DNA of 64,000 nt, taken from assembly GCF_030272615.1 (NCBI RefSeq), contig NC_081408.1:312061118-312125117 (forward strand), in the 5' to 3' direction. The notes beneath the pieces are model-generated. The model ran no database searches. It had not been told where the DNA came from and worked only from the letters and a program-made list of their open reading frames with translations. Below are positions 46,270-57,587 of the stretch, one piece after another (positions within the stretch are counted from its first letter, which is position 1; each line of letters begins with the position of its first letter). This DNA comes from Cryptomeria japonica (lineage: Eukaryota > Streptophyta > Pinopsida > Cupressales > Cupressaceae). Both the position numbers and the translations under genes were made by a program.

Positions 46270-46866
46270 TTTTAAGATGTAGGGTAGGTCACATTTTGGA
46301 TGTATAGTGACCTACCTTTGTATATTGATCCACATATATATATATATATACATGCTTCTTTGTCTCAAATGTGTTATCTTTAATGCCTAAACAATGTGTA
46401 TTGTGATTAAAGTTAATACATTTGGTAGATGTACATGTACATTCTAAATTTAATTTCCATGTGATTGATTTCTCAATGCTCCATGATTAAATTGATACAT
46501 GTGTGACTTAATAAATATATTTGATCAAGTACTACATTGATGATAAGGAAGAGAATATGTATTAAGCCTACGAATCATATAACTAATGTGATTTAATTTT
46601 GAACTTAAACACAACATGATACGATTCTACTTAACACATAAAGACATTGTATAATATGCTAGCATAATGTAAATGTAAATCTTTTACAATTTACATAAAT
46701 GAATTCAAGACAAACTATAAAGTAAAGAAACACACTTGTCGAGAATGAAGCAATATAGATTAAACACCATATCATTTAATTCTATTTTGCTCTAACAAAT
46801 ATATGCTAACATATTATCCAATTTTGAGGAAATGAGAAAGGAAATAGATGGGTGATAAGGAATGAT
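46270..46866. other. Spacer between PMD gene and Gyp-2 integrase
   Basis: AT-rich, with a short TA run near 46336-46350. AATAAA at 46510-46515 could serve the PMD gene as a poly(A) signal. No gene. Confidence 0.4.
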
Positions 46867-46869
46867 GAA

Positions 46870-47793
46870 TTAAGCATAGTATCTGCGCAAATGCATAGTG
46901 TTTATAGGGTCTTTAAGAGGCGTACCATCTACATCCACTATTTTGTAAGCACCTGATCCATACTCTTCAATAACAATGTACGGTCCAAGCCAATTAGGAC
47001 TAAATTTTCCCTTTTCTTCAGGTAAGGCATTCACATTGTGTTGATTCTCATAGAGCACTAAGTCACCCACTGAGAAGGAACGTTGAATAACCTTATCATT
47101 ATAGCTTCATTGTAGAGTTTTGTGATACGCTTGAATATGCTCAAGAGCGTTTATACGCTGTTCATCAAGCATCTCAAGCTATTGAAGCCTTTGTTCTCTA
47201 TAAGAGTCATCATCTACTATACCTTTGAGAGAAACTCTAAGTGATGGAATCTCTAATTCTAAAGGCATAATAGCATCAGCACCATAAACAAGATTATAAG
47301 GTGTAGTTCCGGTAGCAATTCGTACACTCATTCGGTAGGCCCGAAGAGCATAGATTAGCTGAGTACTCCAATCCTTACCATGCTTATTCAGAGTTTTATG
47401 AAGAATTTGTTCGATTATCTTATTGGATGATTCGGCTTGACCATTTGATTGAGGATAATATGGTGTAGAAAATCGATGTTTGATATGATATTTCTCAAGG
47501 AATTTCTTCACGTCTTTGTTTTTAAATGATGTCCCATTATCAGAGATTATAGTGGAAGGTATCCCAAATCGAGAAATAATGTTTTCTAGAAGAAATCGAC
47601 AAATCACTTCAGCAGTAGTGGAGCGAAGAGGAACAGCTTCTACCCACTTTGTAAAGTAATTTTTTGCGGTTATTATGAAAGTATGTCCTTGAGATGAAGG
47701 AGGAGAGATTTTACCGATGAGATCCAACCCCCATGCAGAGAAAGGCCAAGAGGCTACCTGAGAACGGAGTTCTTGGGCAGGAGCATGGATCAA
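46870..47793 (-). pseudogene. Gyp-2 integrase core and C-terminus
   Basis: Core from 47793: DLIGKISPPSSQGHTF, KNYFTKWVEAVPLRSTTA, IISDNGTSFKNKDV (second Asp) and PQSNGQAESSNKII (catalytic Glu), so D, D and E are all present. After stops at about 47176 and 47107 the C-terminal GPY/F module is readable (FSPNWLGPYIVIEEYGSGAY) and ends at MHLRRYYA, 46870. No chromodomain is visible. Confidence 0.9.
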
Positions 47794-47844
47794 ATTATTG
47801 TGTTGTTGACATTGATGACATTTCTTAACAAATGAAAAAGAATC

Positions 47845-48918
47845 CTACTGCATAGTTTGCCAATAATATCCCATACGAAGCAATCTTTGAACCAAGGATT
47901 TGCCTCCAAAATGCCCCCCACAGGCACCTGAATGCGCCTCTTCAAGAGCAATAGGGATTTCTGATTTGTTAAGACAGCGAAGGAGAAGACCGTTATAACC
48001 CCTTTGGTAAAGAACATTAGAAAGAATGATATACCTAGCAAACAACTTGCGAACTCTAGCCTTGGTGTTCCTATTGGCGGAATCAGGAAAGGTACCATCG
48101 GTCAAGTATCTTACGATATGCGAGTACCATTCATCTGAGTCTATAAAGTTGTAACATGTCACCAGGCTGGAATCATCTACAATAGCTGGTGAAATGAGGT
48201 TGTGAATAACGAATTTAAGATCAACCACGGGGTCCTCTAAAGATACAAGAGAAGCCACACATGCCATTGCGTCCACATGTCGATTATCTTTTCGAGGAAC
48301 AGGTTCTATGGTGTAAGAATCAAATTTTTGTAACAAAGAGATAGCAAGGTATTTATATTGTGATAATTTGTCTTGTTTCGCTTGATACAGTCCTGTTACT
48401 TGTCTTATAATCAGTTGAGAATCTCCAAAAATATGTATGTGTTTTATATTCAGAGCCAAGGCTACCTTTATTCCTGCTATAAGAGCCTCATACTCAACAA
48501 TGTTATTGGTACATAGGAAATTGAGACGGTAAGATAAGGGAATGGACTTCTTTGTAGGAGAAATCAGAACAACACCTGCCCCCAATCCCGTACGACACTT
48601 AGAGCCATCAAAGTATAACTCCCAAGTTTCATCTTTCTCTGTACAAAGGATGAAGTCGTCAAGAAAAGACTCAGGGTTAGGGAAGGAGAAAGGTGAAGGG
48701 GCCTCAACTAAGTGATTAGGCAACGCTTTCCCTTTAATTGCCCTTTGTGAAACAAATTTAAGGTCAAATTCAGTTAACATCATAACCCACTTAGCTAGGC
48801 GTCCTGATAAATCAGTTTTAGAGAAAAGATGCTTCAACGGATCAAACTTTACCATGACGTGGACTTCTGAATTTAAGAGATAATGTCTCAATTTCTGAGT
48901 CACAAACACCAAGGCCAA
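47845..48918 (-). pseudogene. Gyp-2 RNase H, second RNase H and integrase zinc domain
   Basis: An uninterrupted 357-residue frame. It starts in the Ty3 RNase H end (LRHYLLNSEVHVMVKFDPLK), continues through WVMMLTEFDLKFVSQRAIKG, then the second RNase H: WELYFDGSKCRTGLGAGVVL, CTNNIVEYEALIAGIKVAL, IHIFGDSQLIIRQV and RKDNRHVDAMACVASL, with all four acidic residues present. It ends in the integrase zinc part (HSGACGGHFGGKSL), interrupted by a stop before CHQC. Confidence 0.9.
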
Positions 48919-48929
48919 GCATTGTCTTT

Positions 48930-49728
48930 CTATTGCAGAATATCAGGTCTCATAATCGAGTAAGGTATGACTTATATAATAAATCGGACACTCCTTACCA
49001 TCTTTATCATGTTGTGCCAATAATGCTGCAAGAGCATGAGAGGAAGCAGCTTTATAAAGAAGGAAGGGTTTAGAAGGTTCGGCCGGTCGAAGGATAGGAG
49101 GATTAGCCAAATACATTTTTTAATCTTCAAATGCTTGCTGACAATATTCATTCCATTGAAAAGTGATATTCTTTTTGAGAAGTTGAGTGAAAGGAAAAGT
49201 ACAATCCGCAAGTTGAGATACAAACCTACGAATAGCCTGAATCTTTCCTTGTAAGCTTTTGAGTTGAGACACATTTCTAGGAGGTGGCATGTGGACAATA
49301 GCATCTATTTTCTTAGTATCCACCTCAATCCCATGATGCGAAACTATGAATCCTAATAGTTTTCCACTATCCACACCAAAAACACATTTTCGGGGATTCA
49401 AGCGCATGTGATATTTATGAATCCTTTCAAAGATTTGACGAAGGATCTTAATGTGATCTATGCAGAGAATGGATTTGGCCAAAATATCATCAACATAATC
49501 CTCTAAAATCTTATGCATATAGTCATGAAAGATAAGGGTCATCGCTCGTTGATAAGTTGCACCGGCATTTTTAAGTCCAAAAGGCATCATTATCCAACAA
49601 AATGTACCCCAAGGAGTGGTGAAAGCAGTTTTGAATTGATCTTGAGGGTTAATGTAAATTTGATTGTACCCTGAAAAACCATCCATGAAGGATAACAAGG
49701 CATGTCCTACCATAGAATCAACTATCAT
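48930..49728 (-). pseudogene. Gyp-2 reverse transcriptase core
   Basis: LSFMDGFSGYNQIYI, KTAFTTPWGTFCWIMMPFGL, KNAGATYQRAM, ILEDYVDDILAKS (intact YVDD) and LNPRKCVFGVDSGKLLGF. Stops fall near 49120 and 48943; the latter, ET-stop-YSAIERQ, is Arg in related proteins. Between them lies the start of RNase H (PFLLYKAASSHALAALLAQH). Confidence 0.92.
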
Positions 49729-49779
49729 GTCAATGTTTGGAAGAGGGAAATCATCTTTTAAAGAAGCCTTATTTAAATC

Positions 49780-51138
49780 TCAGAAATCGGTACACATGCT
49801 TATTTTATTATCTGGTTTAGCCATAGCGACAATATTTGAAATCCACGGGGAATAATCAATAGAGCGGATAAATCCGGCTTCCAATAATTTTTCAATCTCA
49901 GCCTTAACAAGCAGAGCCACCTTAGGATTCATTTTTCGAATCTTTTGTTTCACGGGCTTAGCATCAGGAACTAAGACAATATTATGGGTAACAATCTTAG
50001 GATCTATACCAAGCATGTTAGAATATGTCCAAGCAAAGATCTCAGAGAATTCACTCAATAAATCGTCATATTGTTTTTGTTCCTCTTCGTCCAGACATTT
50101 TCCGATTTTAATAACTTTTTCTTCATTGCAAGGATCCATCTTAACATTAGTGGTGTCACTTATGAGAAGATTAATTTGTTGAGGAGTATCCTTTAACTGA
50201 GGGAATTCTTTCACAATCTCATCATTATCAATCTCTTTTCCAAAATAGGCTTCAGTGTTCAAACAATAAGGAAGTCCCCTATTGTGATGATAACGAGGAA
50301 GAGTATCATATGCTCCTAAAAACTCAGCTAAAGCATCATCGGTAGGAAAAACATCCAAAGCATAGGCACACGAAGGATCTTCATCAATATACTCGGGGTG
50401 TTGCATTGATAGAGATGTAGAAATAGTATTAACACTAATACATGGTCTTCTAGAAGCTTTAGTGCGCTTACAGGGATTATAGCCAAGTCCAAAGGCATAA
50501 TTGTGAAGATTATTCTCTAGAGGAACCTTTATCCCTTGTTCGTGAGCGCCACAACCATTTCCATGATACCCATGCTTAGCAAAAATGCGAAAACCACCAC
50601 CATAACGATCAGCCATTTCAGAAAGAGAAGGTGGTTTTTCATAAGACAAAGAATCAAACCCTTCAAAATTGGAAGTGTGGGGAGAAGAAGTTTGAGAAGC
50701 GGCCACGAAGTTATTACTCATAGGTTCAGGTAGTATTGATTGATTTTTAGCTTCTTCCCTCTTTTCAGCTTTAAGCTCTCTAGAAGGAACCTTATATTCA
50801 CCTACAAAAGTGGGATTGAAATCAAGAGATCCCCAATCGTCTTCTGCGAGAACCTTCTCAAGATCAAAATCCTTCTCATGTGTAGTTTCAAATCGAGAAG
50901 AGTCTTCTTCAGGAGCTCCAGGCTCATCCAAAGAATTTTGATCATTAGAGAGCGAGGATTCATCGATAGGTATCTTGTTTAAAGAGTCATCACTAGATGA
51001 GGACGGCTTAGAAGAACCCCCTTTGGAAGTAGATGTTTGTAAACAAGCTTGAAAATTAGTATCACCTATCAAGGTATATGTCTTATTGTTATAGATAAAT
51101 TTAACTTGTCTATGCAATGTAGAGGGGACAGCTTGCAT
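49780..51138 (-). pseudogene. Gyp-2 protease-RT linker and RT start
   Basis: A 452-residue open frame. Acidic, low-complexity linker sequence comes first, then FAWTYSNMLGIDPKIVTHNI, KPVKQKIRKMNPKVALLVKA, EIEKLLEAGFIRSIDYSPWI and SMCTDF, where a TGA replaces the usual Arg of DFRDLNKA. This is the fingers region of a Ty3 RT. Confidence 0.88.
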
Positions 51139-51147
51139 ACTGTGAAT

Positions 51148-51387
51148 TCAAGGTCTCCCTAATAGCAAGTTGTATGTTAGATTTCCCGACATAACATGGA
51201 TAGGAGTAGGCAAAGTAACAGGCCCCACTGTGAGGGGTAAGGTGATAATACCTAATGAAGTCTTAGCCACATTGTCAAAGCCTCGAATAGGATGAGAGTC
51301 AGGCTCAATTAGGGATGTATCCACATTCATCTTATGCAAAAGATTAATGCTACACACATTGAGACCAGAGCCATTATCTACTAGTGT
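51148..51387 (-). pseudogene. Gyp-2 protease
   Basis: LVDNGSGLNVCSINLLHKMN carries an Asp-Asn-Gly-Ser site, the form used in this branch in place of DSG/DTG. Further along, HVMSGNLTYNLLLGRP is the flap/C-terminal LLGRP motif. Stops lie just before (51385) and after (51145). Confidence 0.8.
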
Positions 51388-52416
51388 TCATCTTATAGCA
51401 GTGTCTTTCATGATAACCACAATCATCAAGGGATCATATTGATGTTGAATTTCACTAGTAGGCAGCTCATCTTGGGTAAACACAATTTGAGCTTTAGGAT
51501 TCATCACAGAGTTAACCAAAGATGCTATATTACTAGATGTATTTGGTGGAGGAACATTCAGATCTTTCAAGGCATCTTGTAACATTCCATGATGAGCAAA
51601 AGAAGTTTGAATCAAATCCCAAAGGGATATCTTAGCAGGGGTAACTTTAAGTTGTTCTATGAGATCATATTCTTTACTAAGAACTTGTGAAATACGTGGA
51701 GCTTGCGGAAGAATTGGTTGAGGATTCGGAAGAGAAACTGGAATAACAGGAGGAGGACTAGGCTGCCTATTATTTTTGGTATGATAAGTATGGGCTACCG
51801 CATGATAACTCTCTCTAGTTATTTGCTTGGCATAATTATAAGGACTTATAGGTTTTCTTCCTTGCACAGTGATGATGGGTTTATTTGGAGTAATAAAGGA
51901 ATCATGATCATACCCTCCTTGGATAGTAAGGAGAGGTGATTTAGGAACTTGAAAGGTGGGAGAAGGATAAGCACCTTGGACTTCAAAGAGAGGCTTTTTA
52001 TGCTCATTCAAGTTTATCATGTTAACCAATTTAGAAGTCTTGTTCTTGTTTAGAGATTTCGATAAAGCCACAAAGTCATCAAGAGCATCATCCAACAAAG
52101 CATGATCATATCTATTAAAAGGTTTATCTTTTGATTCAAAAGGAGACATCTCCTCATAGAGGGGATTATTGAAAACAACCATGTTACTAGATTTAGTGGA
52201 AGAGTTGATAGGAATGTACCCTTGAGAGGAATCATTCAACTTATCTTTCTCATCACAACGAAATGGCATAGTAACAAGGTTTATGAGTTTTTGGTAAAAT
52301 GAAGGTTTGGCATCTTTAGGGTTCAAAAACTCATCTAAAGCTTCATCTAATTCATCTTGGCTATATTCATAATAATCATCATAAGCATGAACATTTTGCA
52401 AATAAAAGTCTGACAT
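51388..52416 (-). CDS. Gyp-2 first ORF: Gag C-terminal-like, no capsid
   Basis: A 342-residue open frame starting MSDFYLQNVHAYDD, 165 bp after the primer site. The N-terminal half is acidic and unrecognised. The C-terminal part (ISLWDLIQTSFAHHGMLQDA, PTSEIQHQYDPLMIVV) resembles the segment between Gag and protease in related elements. No capsid helices or CCHC knuckle are visible, so the usual 5' Gag part seems to be missing. The frame is uninterrupted and then meets a stop before the protease. Confidence 0.6.
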   Translation of the reverse strand: MSDFYLQNVHAYDDYYEYSQDELDEALDEFLNPKDAKPSFYQKLINLVTMPFRCDEKDKLNDSSQGYIPINSSTKSSNMVVFNNPLYEEMSPFESKDKPFNRYDHALLDDALDDFVALSKSLNKNKTSKLVNMINLNEHKKPLFEVQGAYPSPTFQVPKSPLLTIQGGYDHDSFITPNKPIITVQGRKPISPYNYAKQITRESYHAVAHTYHTKNNRQPSPPPVIPVSLPNPQPILPQAPRISQVLSKEYDLIEQLKVTPAKISLWDLIQTSFAHHGMLQDALKDLNVPPPNTSSNIASLVNSVMNPKAQIVFTQDELPTSEIQHQYDPLMIVVIMKDTAIR

Positions 52417-52580
52417 TTTGAAATAAAAGTTGCATAAAACTTAGACACACAATGCAAAGAAACAAAGAAACACACTCTTTTTTTTTTTTCTTTTTTTTTT
52501 ATGAAAATGAAATGAAAACACACTAAATCTAGATCTAGATCTAACAAATGCAATGCAAGAGGAAGCAATAATAGTTTCAC

Positions 52581-52593
52581 GTCGGGTTCACCA
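52581..52593 (-). other. Gyp-2 primer binding site
   Basis: The minus strand reads TGGTGAACCCGAC three bases after the 5' LTR, in the position and form of a Ty3 primer site. I do not assign the tRNA. Confidence 0.75.
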
Positions 52594-52596
52594 AAA

Positions 52597-54254
52597 TGTG
52601 TGGGGGAAAAAGCGAGACTAGGTTATCATGCCCTAATCCTACCTTTTGACACACATTACGGAATACGAAAGAGCCTAGAGGTATCACACAATTGGCTACT
52701 TCTTTTTGTGAAAGAGAGAGCCACGAGCTACCTATTAGGATTTCTATTCCTTTGTTGTAATTGAAAGGTAAGATTATGCAAGTTCAATTCCTAACCCTAA
52801 AATGCAAGTATGAACTAATAACAAGATTGCAGAATTGAACTTAAACAAGGGAAAGCTGTAAACACAAAGACAAGACAAGAATGTAGATGCATACCCGGAG
52901 TCAAAATTTGACTGAAAATGTTCGGGACGGGGGCGCGGGCGCCACTGTCCTGATTTTGTCCCGGAACTGCACCTGAAACTGCTATTTTGCACTTTGGAAA
53001 ACTGTCTGAAATGCTGTCTGTCAGGAGGACCAGGGCGCCCAGCGCCTCTGTCCCAGGGACCAGGGTACCCAGCACCCCTGTCCTAGCAGGACCAGGGCGC
53101 CCCACGCCCCTGTCCTGGTCTTTGGCTCTGCAATTTGGTGTGGGGTGCTGTCTCGACCTGCTTTTCTTGGATCTACAACCTGCGGCGTCATCCGAGTCCT
53201 GAAACCTGCACTTGTATCTGAAAAAGGTGTTTGGGCAGCTATATAGGGTTTTGCCTTAGTCAAACCCCCACTTCAGTGATTTCCACCTCCACAAATAGCC
53301 AAGTTGTATTGTAAAAGTAATGTGTGTGCAGACCTTGTGTGTGTGCAAGATCTAAAATGCAAGTAAGCAAACTAGAGCAACCTAGAAAGTAAACCCTAAT
53401 TGCTTGTAAATGATAATGTAAATGCTCTAAATCAAGATGCAAAGTGATCTAAAGCATGGATAAATGATATATTGAAGCTTATGCAAAGACATGAAAACAA
53501 CATGAAATCATACCCAACCCCCAAGGGAGAGGTACAAGCCAATCTTCAGTCGGTAATCTCCTATTGTTCTTCAATGTCTTCCAAGCCCTAAATGGATGAA
53601 TGGATTTGATAAATGCTTGATAGACGGATGTTGAAAGTTGTTGAAGTCCTCAAAGATCTGCTCTTTCGCTGCATATGAGGTTCCTGAAAACAAAATTCGG
53701 ATCCCTTCAAATGAAGAAAGAGAGCTCTTATGTATGAAACCCTAGGTCTTAATTCCAACTTTTGGTCGACCTAGAGATTGAATATCCCGCCAATTTCTTG
53801 GGGTTAAGCTTTATTTTATGATTGGATCGTGCTCCTAAAATTTTGGGAAAAATGTCCGAGACCGTGTGCACTCCGGGCGCCATGGTCCCAGCAACTTTTC
53901 ACCAAATTTTTAGGGCCGTCAGATATGATGATTTTAGAGAGAATCCCGAAGTTACAGGTGATTTCGAGATGTTTTGACCCCCGAAATCAAGCCCCCTAGC
54001 TCAGAATAGGGCCTAATTAGGGTTTTTGATTAGATGATGTATTGGAGGAATAAAATGAAAGGGGCACGCTTTAATGAAAGGGCCCGACTTTATGATATGG
54101 AAGATGATGAAATAGAACCTTTAGACCTAATTAATTTGATTAATTAAGTGCTAAAGGAGAAATGCAATGCAAAATGCAACTGCGCCAAGGTGGGTGCTAA
54201 ACTAGGTGTGAAATTGTACTGCTTTAGCAAGTGCGTCCAATTTATGACGTTACA
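52597..54254 (-). repeat. Gyp-2 5' LTR
   Basis: This 1658-bp partner of 41604-43259 differs at scattered bases and in the GC-rich tandem repeat. It is followed on the right by GAGAG. Confidence 0.92.
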
Positions 54255-54822
54255 GAGAGAAAAGATAGATTGTTCGCCTCCAATGAATAGAGAATTTGAA
54301 GAAATCAAGCAAGATATTGTGGATGTTCCTATTCTTGTCAGCCCAAATCATTCTAAACCCTTCTTCTTGTATTCCTTTTCTTTATAACACGCATATGCAA
54401 CAGTTCTCATTCAAAGAATAGATGAAAAAGATGAACATCCAATTGCATTTATGAGCACACCATTAGATGCATAGTTAAGGTATTTGAATATTGAAAAGTA
54501 AGCCTATGCTTTGGTGAAGGCTATAAATAAATTCAAACATTACTTCTTGAGAAGCAAGGTACATGCTATAGAATCTGATGCGACAGTGAAAACATTGTTA
54601 ATATGGAATGAACTAGGAGAAAGAAGAGGCAAGTGGGTTCCCACCATTTGAGAATGTGACATGGAGATACAACCAATGAAGCTAGTTTGTGGACAAGATC
54701 TAGCTCAAAAAATTGCCACAACAAGAACTTGATTAGTACAACAGAATTATGTTCTAGATGAAGCATCTCTAGGAGAATGGTATGATGACATTGTTTATTT
54801 TTTGTTTTATCATAGGAGTCCT
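54255..54822 (+). pseudogene. Gyp-H RT end and RNase H
   Basis: Joining MLNKRE (41603) to KIDCSPPMNREFEEIKQ keeps the frame across Gyp-2. RNase H of Ty3 type follows: PNHSKPFFLYS, then HPIAFMSTPLDA, LVKAINKFKHYFLRSKVHAI and WNELGERRGKWVPTI. Several stops, some at Gln/Trp positions. It ends at WYDDIVYFLFYHRSP, where LARD-B is inserted. Confidence 0.85.
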
Positions 54823-54836
54823 TGTTGGCATATGCA

Positions 54837-56296
54837 TATTTTCTACTGCACACCGGCACATTGCTTTAATGGTTGGAAGAGTTAATGAGGTGACTAAGGA
54901 AACAGAAAATGGATGGGATATATTCCTAGTTGAAAATGAAAAACAAGAAGAATATAGGAACCCCAAACCCATAAAAGTTTATCAGAAAGATAGAGACAAG
55001 GGTAAAGGTAAAGTTGGTGGACCACCTAGTATCAAGGTTAGAGACAACTTACCCCCACCTCCTTTGATTACTCCACCAATAAAAACAACAGCTATAGAAG
55101 ATCAACCGGCAGCTGAGAGTATGGAAGTAGAGGATGGTAATCCTAATCCTGAAGTCTTATATACTGTGGATGTTGATACTCAAAAGATCAACATAGTGGT
55201 AGACAAAGATACAGCTGATAAGACTGACATGGCTAGTGAGCCTCTAGTAGCTGAGCAAACCAAAAACACACAGGAGAAATCGGTAGAAGACAAAGAGAAA
55301 AAGGTAGAGACTCGGACTGAGACAATGCAACAAACAGAGCAAAAGGCTCCAAAACAAGAACAACAGCAACAACAACAGGAACATAAGGAAACAGTGCCAC
55401 CGGCAACTGGAGAAATAGAAAAACCATTGCTTAAAGAAATGCAGACACAAACAGACCTACCAGAGGTCAATACAAGCTTGGTTACTTCCACTGACAGTAC
55501 TCAGAATGTTGGTTCATAATCAGGCTACAAATCAACTAATGTGACTGAGGTACTATTAGATTCAATCAAAAAGATAACAGACTGCAGCTCACAAGCTTAC
55601 AAGGCAATTGATGATACCATACCAATTTTGAAGGTAATTGCTCCTAACTGTAATATAGACAATAAAGATTCTTTAGGAAAACTTGATACACTATGTAAAT
55701 ATATCACAAAAAACATTGAGAAAATAAAGGAAGAGTCATTGAAGGATAAAGTAGAAATTGAAAAACAAAAATTCTTTGATGAGCAAATAAAGAAGTGTAA
55801 TAGAGATTTTGACACACTTCTACCAGAATTGTGTAATTTATTGAGAGAGTACAAAACTCTGTACAAAGACACCTATAAGACAAACTTTTTGACTGTAGAC
55901 ATAGACAAAAAGATGAGCAAGGTACAGGATGAGATCAATAAACTTGCAGATAATTTTGTTAACTCACCTGATACACTATCAGTTTTTGAGGAGAAGATAA
56001 CAAATTTTGAAGAAGATTTACTTAAATTGGAAAGAGAGAGAGAAAGAATAGTGAATAAGGAAAAACATTTGAGATTAAAACTAAGTCCAAGATTGGACTA
56101 TCTAGCATCACTATGGAAGGAAGTATCTGAAGCACTAATACAGGGACAGAAAACACCGATAGAGCATTTGCAGCATCTCATCGGTACAATGAAGAGAACA
56201 GAGATGGCAATAAAGGATAGCAAGAAGTTTATGGACAGTATAAACTTGATTTTGGGAGATCTTTTTCAAATTGTAACCACCCAATTACAAGGTTGA
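54837..56296 (+). pseudogene. LARD-B ORF2, C-terminal part
   Basis: One frame with a single in-frame stop (TAA, 55517), homologous to 14170-12720 of LARD-A. FSTAHRHIALMVGRVNEVT, then KVYQKDRDKGKGKVGGPPS, LPPPPLITPP, a Gln-rich run, LLKEMQTQTDLPEVNTS, and the C-terminal coiled-coil-like part ending HLIGTMKRTE to LFQIVTTQLQG. Most residues agree with LARD-A, including across places where LARD-A has stops or frameshifts. Opposite-strand Cys- and Leu-rich frames here are shadows of the CAA/GAA repeats. Confidence 0.65.
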
Positions 56297-56481
56297 AACT
56301 ACAAAATCTACTGACATCTTGGCAACCTTTGTCATTGATGCCAAAGGGGGAGTAGTGGGATGAGAAAATTCAATATCACGGGAATCATATGCTTAGGGGG
56401 AGCACACACATTTTTGGTAACATTTTTGGACTTCACATTTTTGGATACATTTTTGAAATTTCTCATGAGTGTTGCCATCAA

Positions 56482-56497
56482 TGCCAAAGGGGGAGAT
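56482..56497 (+). other. LARD-B polypurine tract
   Basis: TGCCAAAGGGGGAGAT directly before the 3' LTR. Similar tracts lie at 56340-56354 (TGCCAAAGGGGGAGT) and near 56393 (TTAGGGGGAGC). Confidence 0.88.
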
Positions 56498-57295
56498 TGT
56501 TGGCATATGCACACTCCAATGAGACATTGTATGTGATTGAAGGTTTTGTCATTGATGGCAACCTTACAATCCTATGACACCGGTAAAGGCATTATACTGG
56601 CATCAGCAGATCAAACTCTACACCGGCACTCAGGACACTGGCACCGGCACAAAGAAAAGAAGTATACCGACACAGAGGCCGACAGGATTTTGTTATATTA
56701 TATTTTGTTTTTTTTTGTAAAAACTTTGTAAGCCGACTTGGCAAATTGTAAAATGACTCTTATATATAAAAGAGATCATTGTAGACATTTGTAATATGTA
56801 AGGAAGCAAAAAAGGGAAAAATATTAGGCAAACCTATTATGCGAAATATAGGCCAAGGGTTTATGTAAGAAGCAGAGCAGCAACCAGTATTGGATCAGGC
56901 ATTATAGATGCTATTGTAAAGCAGTACAAGATATTGGATTTGTATAATCCTCATTGTAAGTCAATGAGACTTCCCATTGAGCAATGAGCTCTAGGCAGTT
57001 GGCCTTCCTGCATGTGTAGGCCCCTATTGTAAGTAATATTCTCTTATTGGCTAGTGAGTGAATATTGTGGGTCACAAATCCCACCGAGTTTTTTCCCACA
57101 TCGTATTTCCTTGTTAAAACCTTGTGTTATGGTGTTCTTTTCATGTGGATGTTCTTAATTCTATTTATTTCATTATTTCTTGCATACTAGTACACTATTA
57201 TAATATGTTCTACATGTTTTAATTCAAGAAATTCTACTCATCAGTTAGATACTGATTCACCCCCCCCCCTCTCAGTATCTGTGGGATTCCTAACA
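56498..57295 (+). repeat. LARD-B 3' LTR
   Basis: 798 bp, from TGTTGGCATATGCACACTCC to GGATTCCTAACA, homologous in reverse complement to the LARD-A LTRs. It has CACCGGCAC words near 56620-56660 and TATATATAAAAG near 56761, a possible TATA box. Confidence 0.92.
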
Positions 57296-57300
57296 GTCCT

Positions 57301-57582
57301 CCCCATTTGAACCTCATGTATAAGAGAGCTTTGAGAATGAAGAGTTAGAGGTATATGCTTCAAGGATCTGTGTTTTATAAGAAAAATCATGAAAGAATTT
57401 GCTTGAGGTGTGTTGGAAAGGAATAAGCAAAGTAAATCATGGAGTACTTCCATAGTAAGTTTGGAACAAGTCATGGAGCTAGTATGGCTATAGCACATCA
57501 AATTTCAAGAGTAGGATATTATTAGCCCATGCTTTTTAAAGATGCATATGAACATGTGAAGGCTTGCCACACCTATCGAGTG
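57301..57582 (+). pseudogene. Gyp-H integrase zinc domain
   Basis: Resuming from SPP across LARD-B: HERICLRCVGKE, MEYFHSKFGTSHGASMAIAH, QISRVGYY, PMLFKDAYEHVKACHTYRV. This is the HHCC-type segment, with the last Cys-X2-Cys reduced to CHTY. The frame is then cut by the solo LTR. Confidence 0.8.
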
Positions 57583-57587
57583 GTAGC

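Larger units (their letters stand above)
41604..54254 (-). mobile_element. Gyp-2: Ty3 element carrying an antisense PMD gene
   Basis: A 12,651-bp minus-strand element with LTRs 41604-43259 and 52597-54254, a primer site, a classic purine tract (AAAGTGGGGGCTAAA on the minus strand at 43260-43276) and the perfect duplication GAGAG at 41599-41603 and 54255-54259. Its order is 5' LTR, a short ORF without recognisable capsid, protease, RT, RNase H, second RNase H, integrase, then an antisense gene, 3' LTR. The dual RNase H indicates the Tat lineage of Ty3. The LTRs are near-identical by eye and pol has only a handful of stops, so it is one of the younger insertions here. Confidence 0.93.
54823..57295 (+). 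mobile_element. LARD-B: internally deleted LARD copy
   Basis: 2473 bp flanked by the perfect duplication GTCCT (54818-54822 and 57296-57300). The left end keeps only TGTTGGCATATGCA of the 5' LTR, then jumps into ORF2 at TATTTTCTACTGC. The primer site, ORF1 and the first part of ORF2 are gone. The right end has the purine tract and a complete 798-bp LTR. Because the duplication is intact, the deletion probably arose before or during integration, or later inside the element. Confidence 0.92.

Noticed and set aside
55180-55491. Cys/Leu-rich minus-strand frames
   Set aside because: Shadows of the Gln/Glu-rich repeats of LARD ORF2 on the plus strand.
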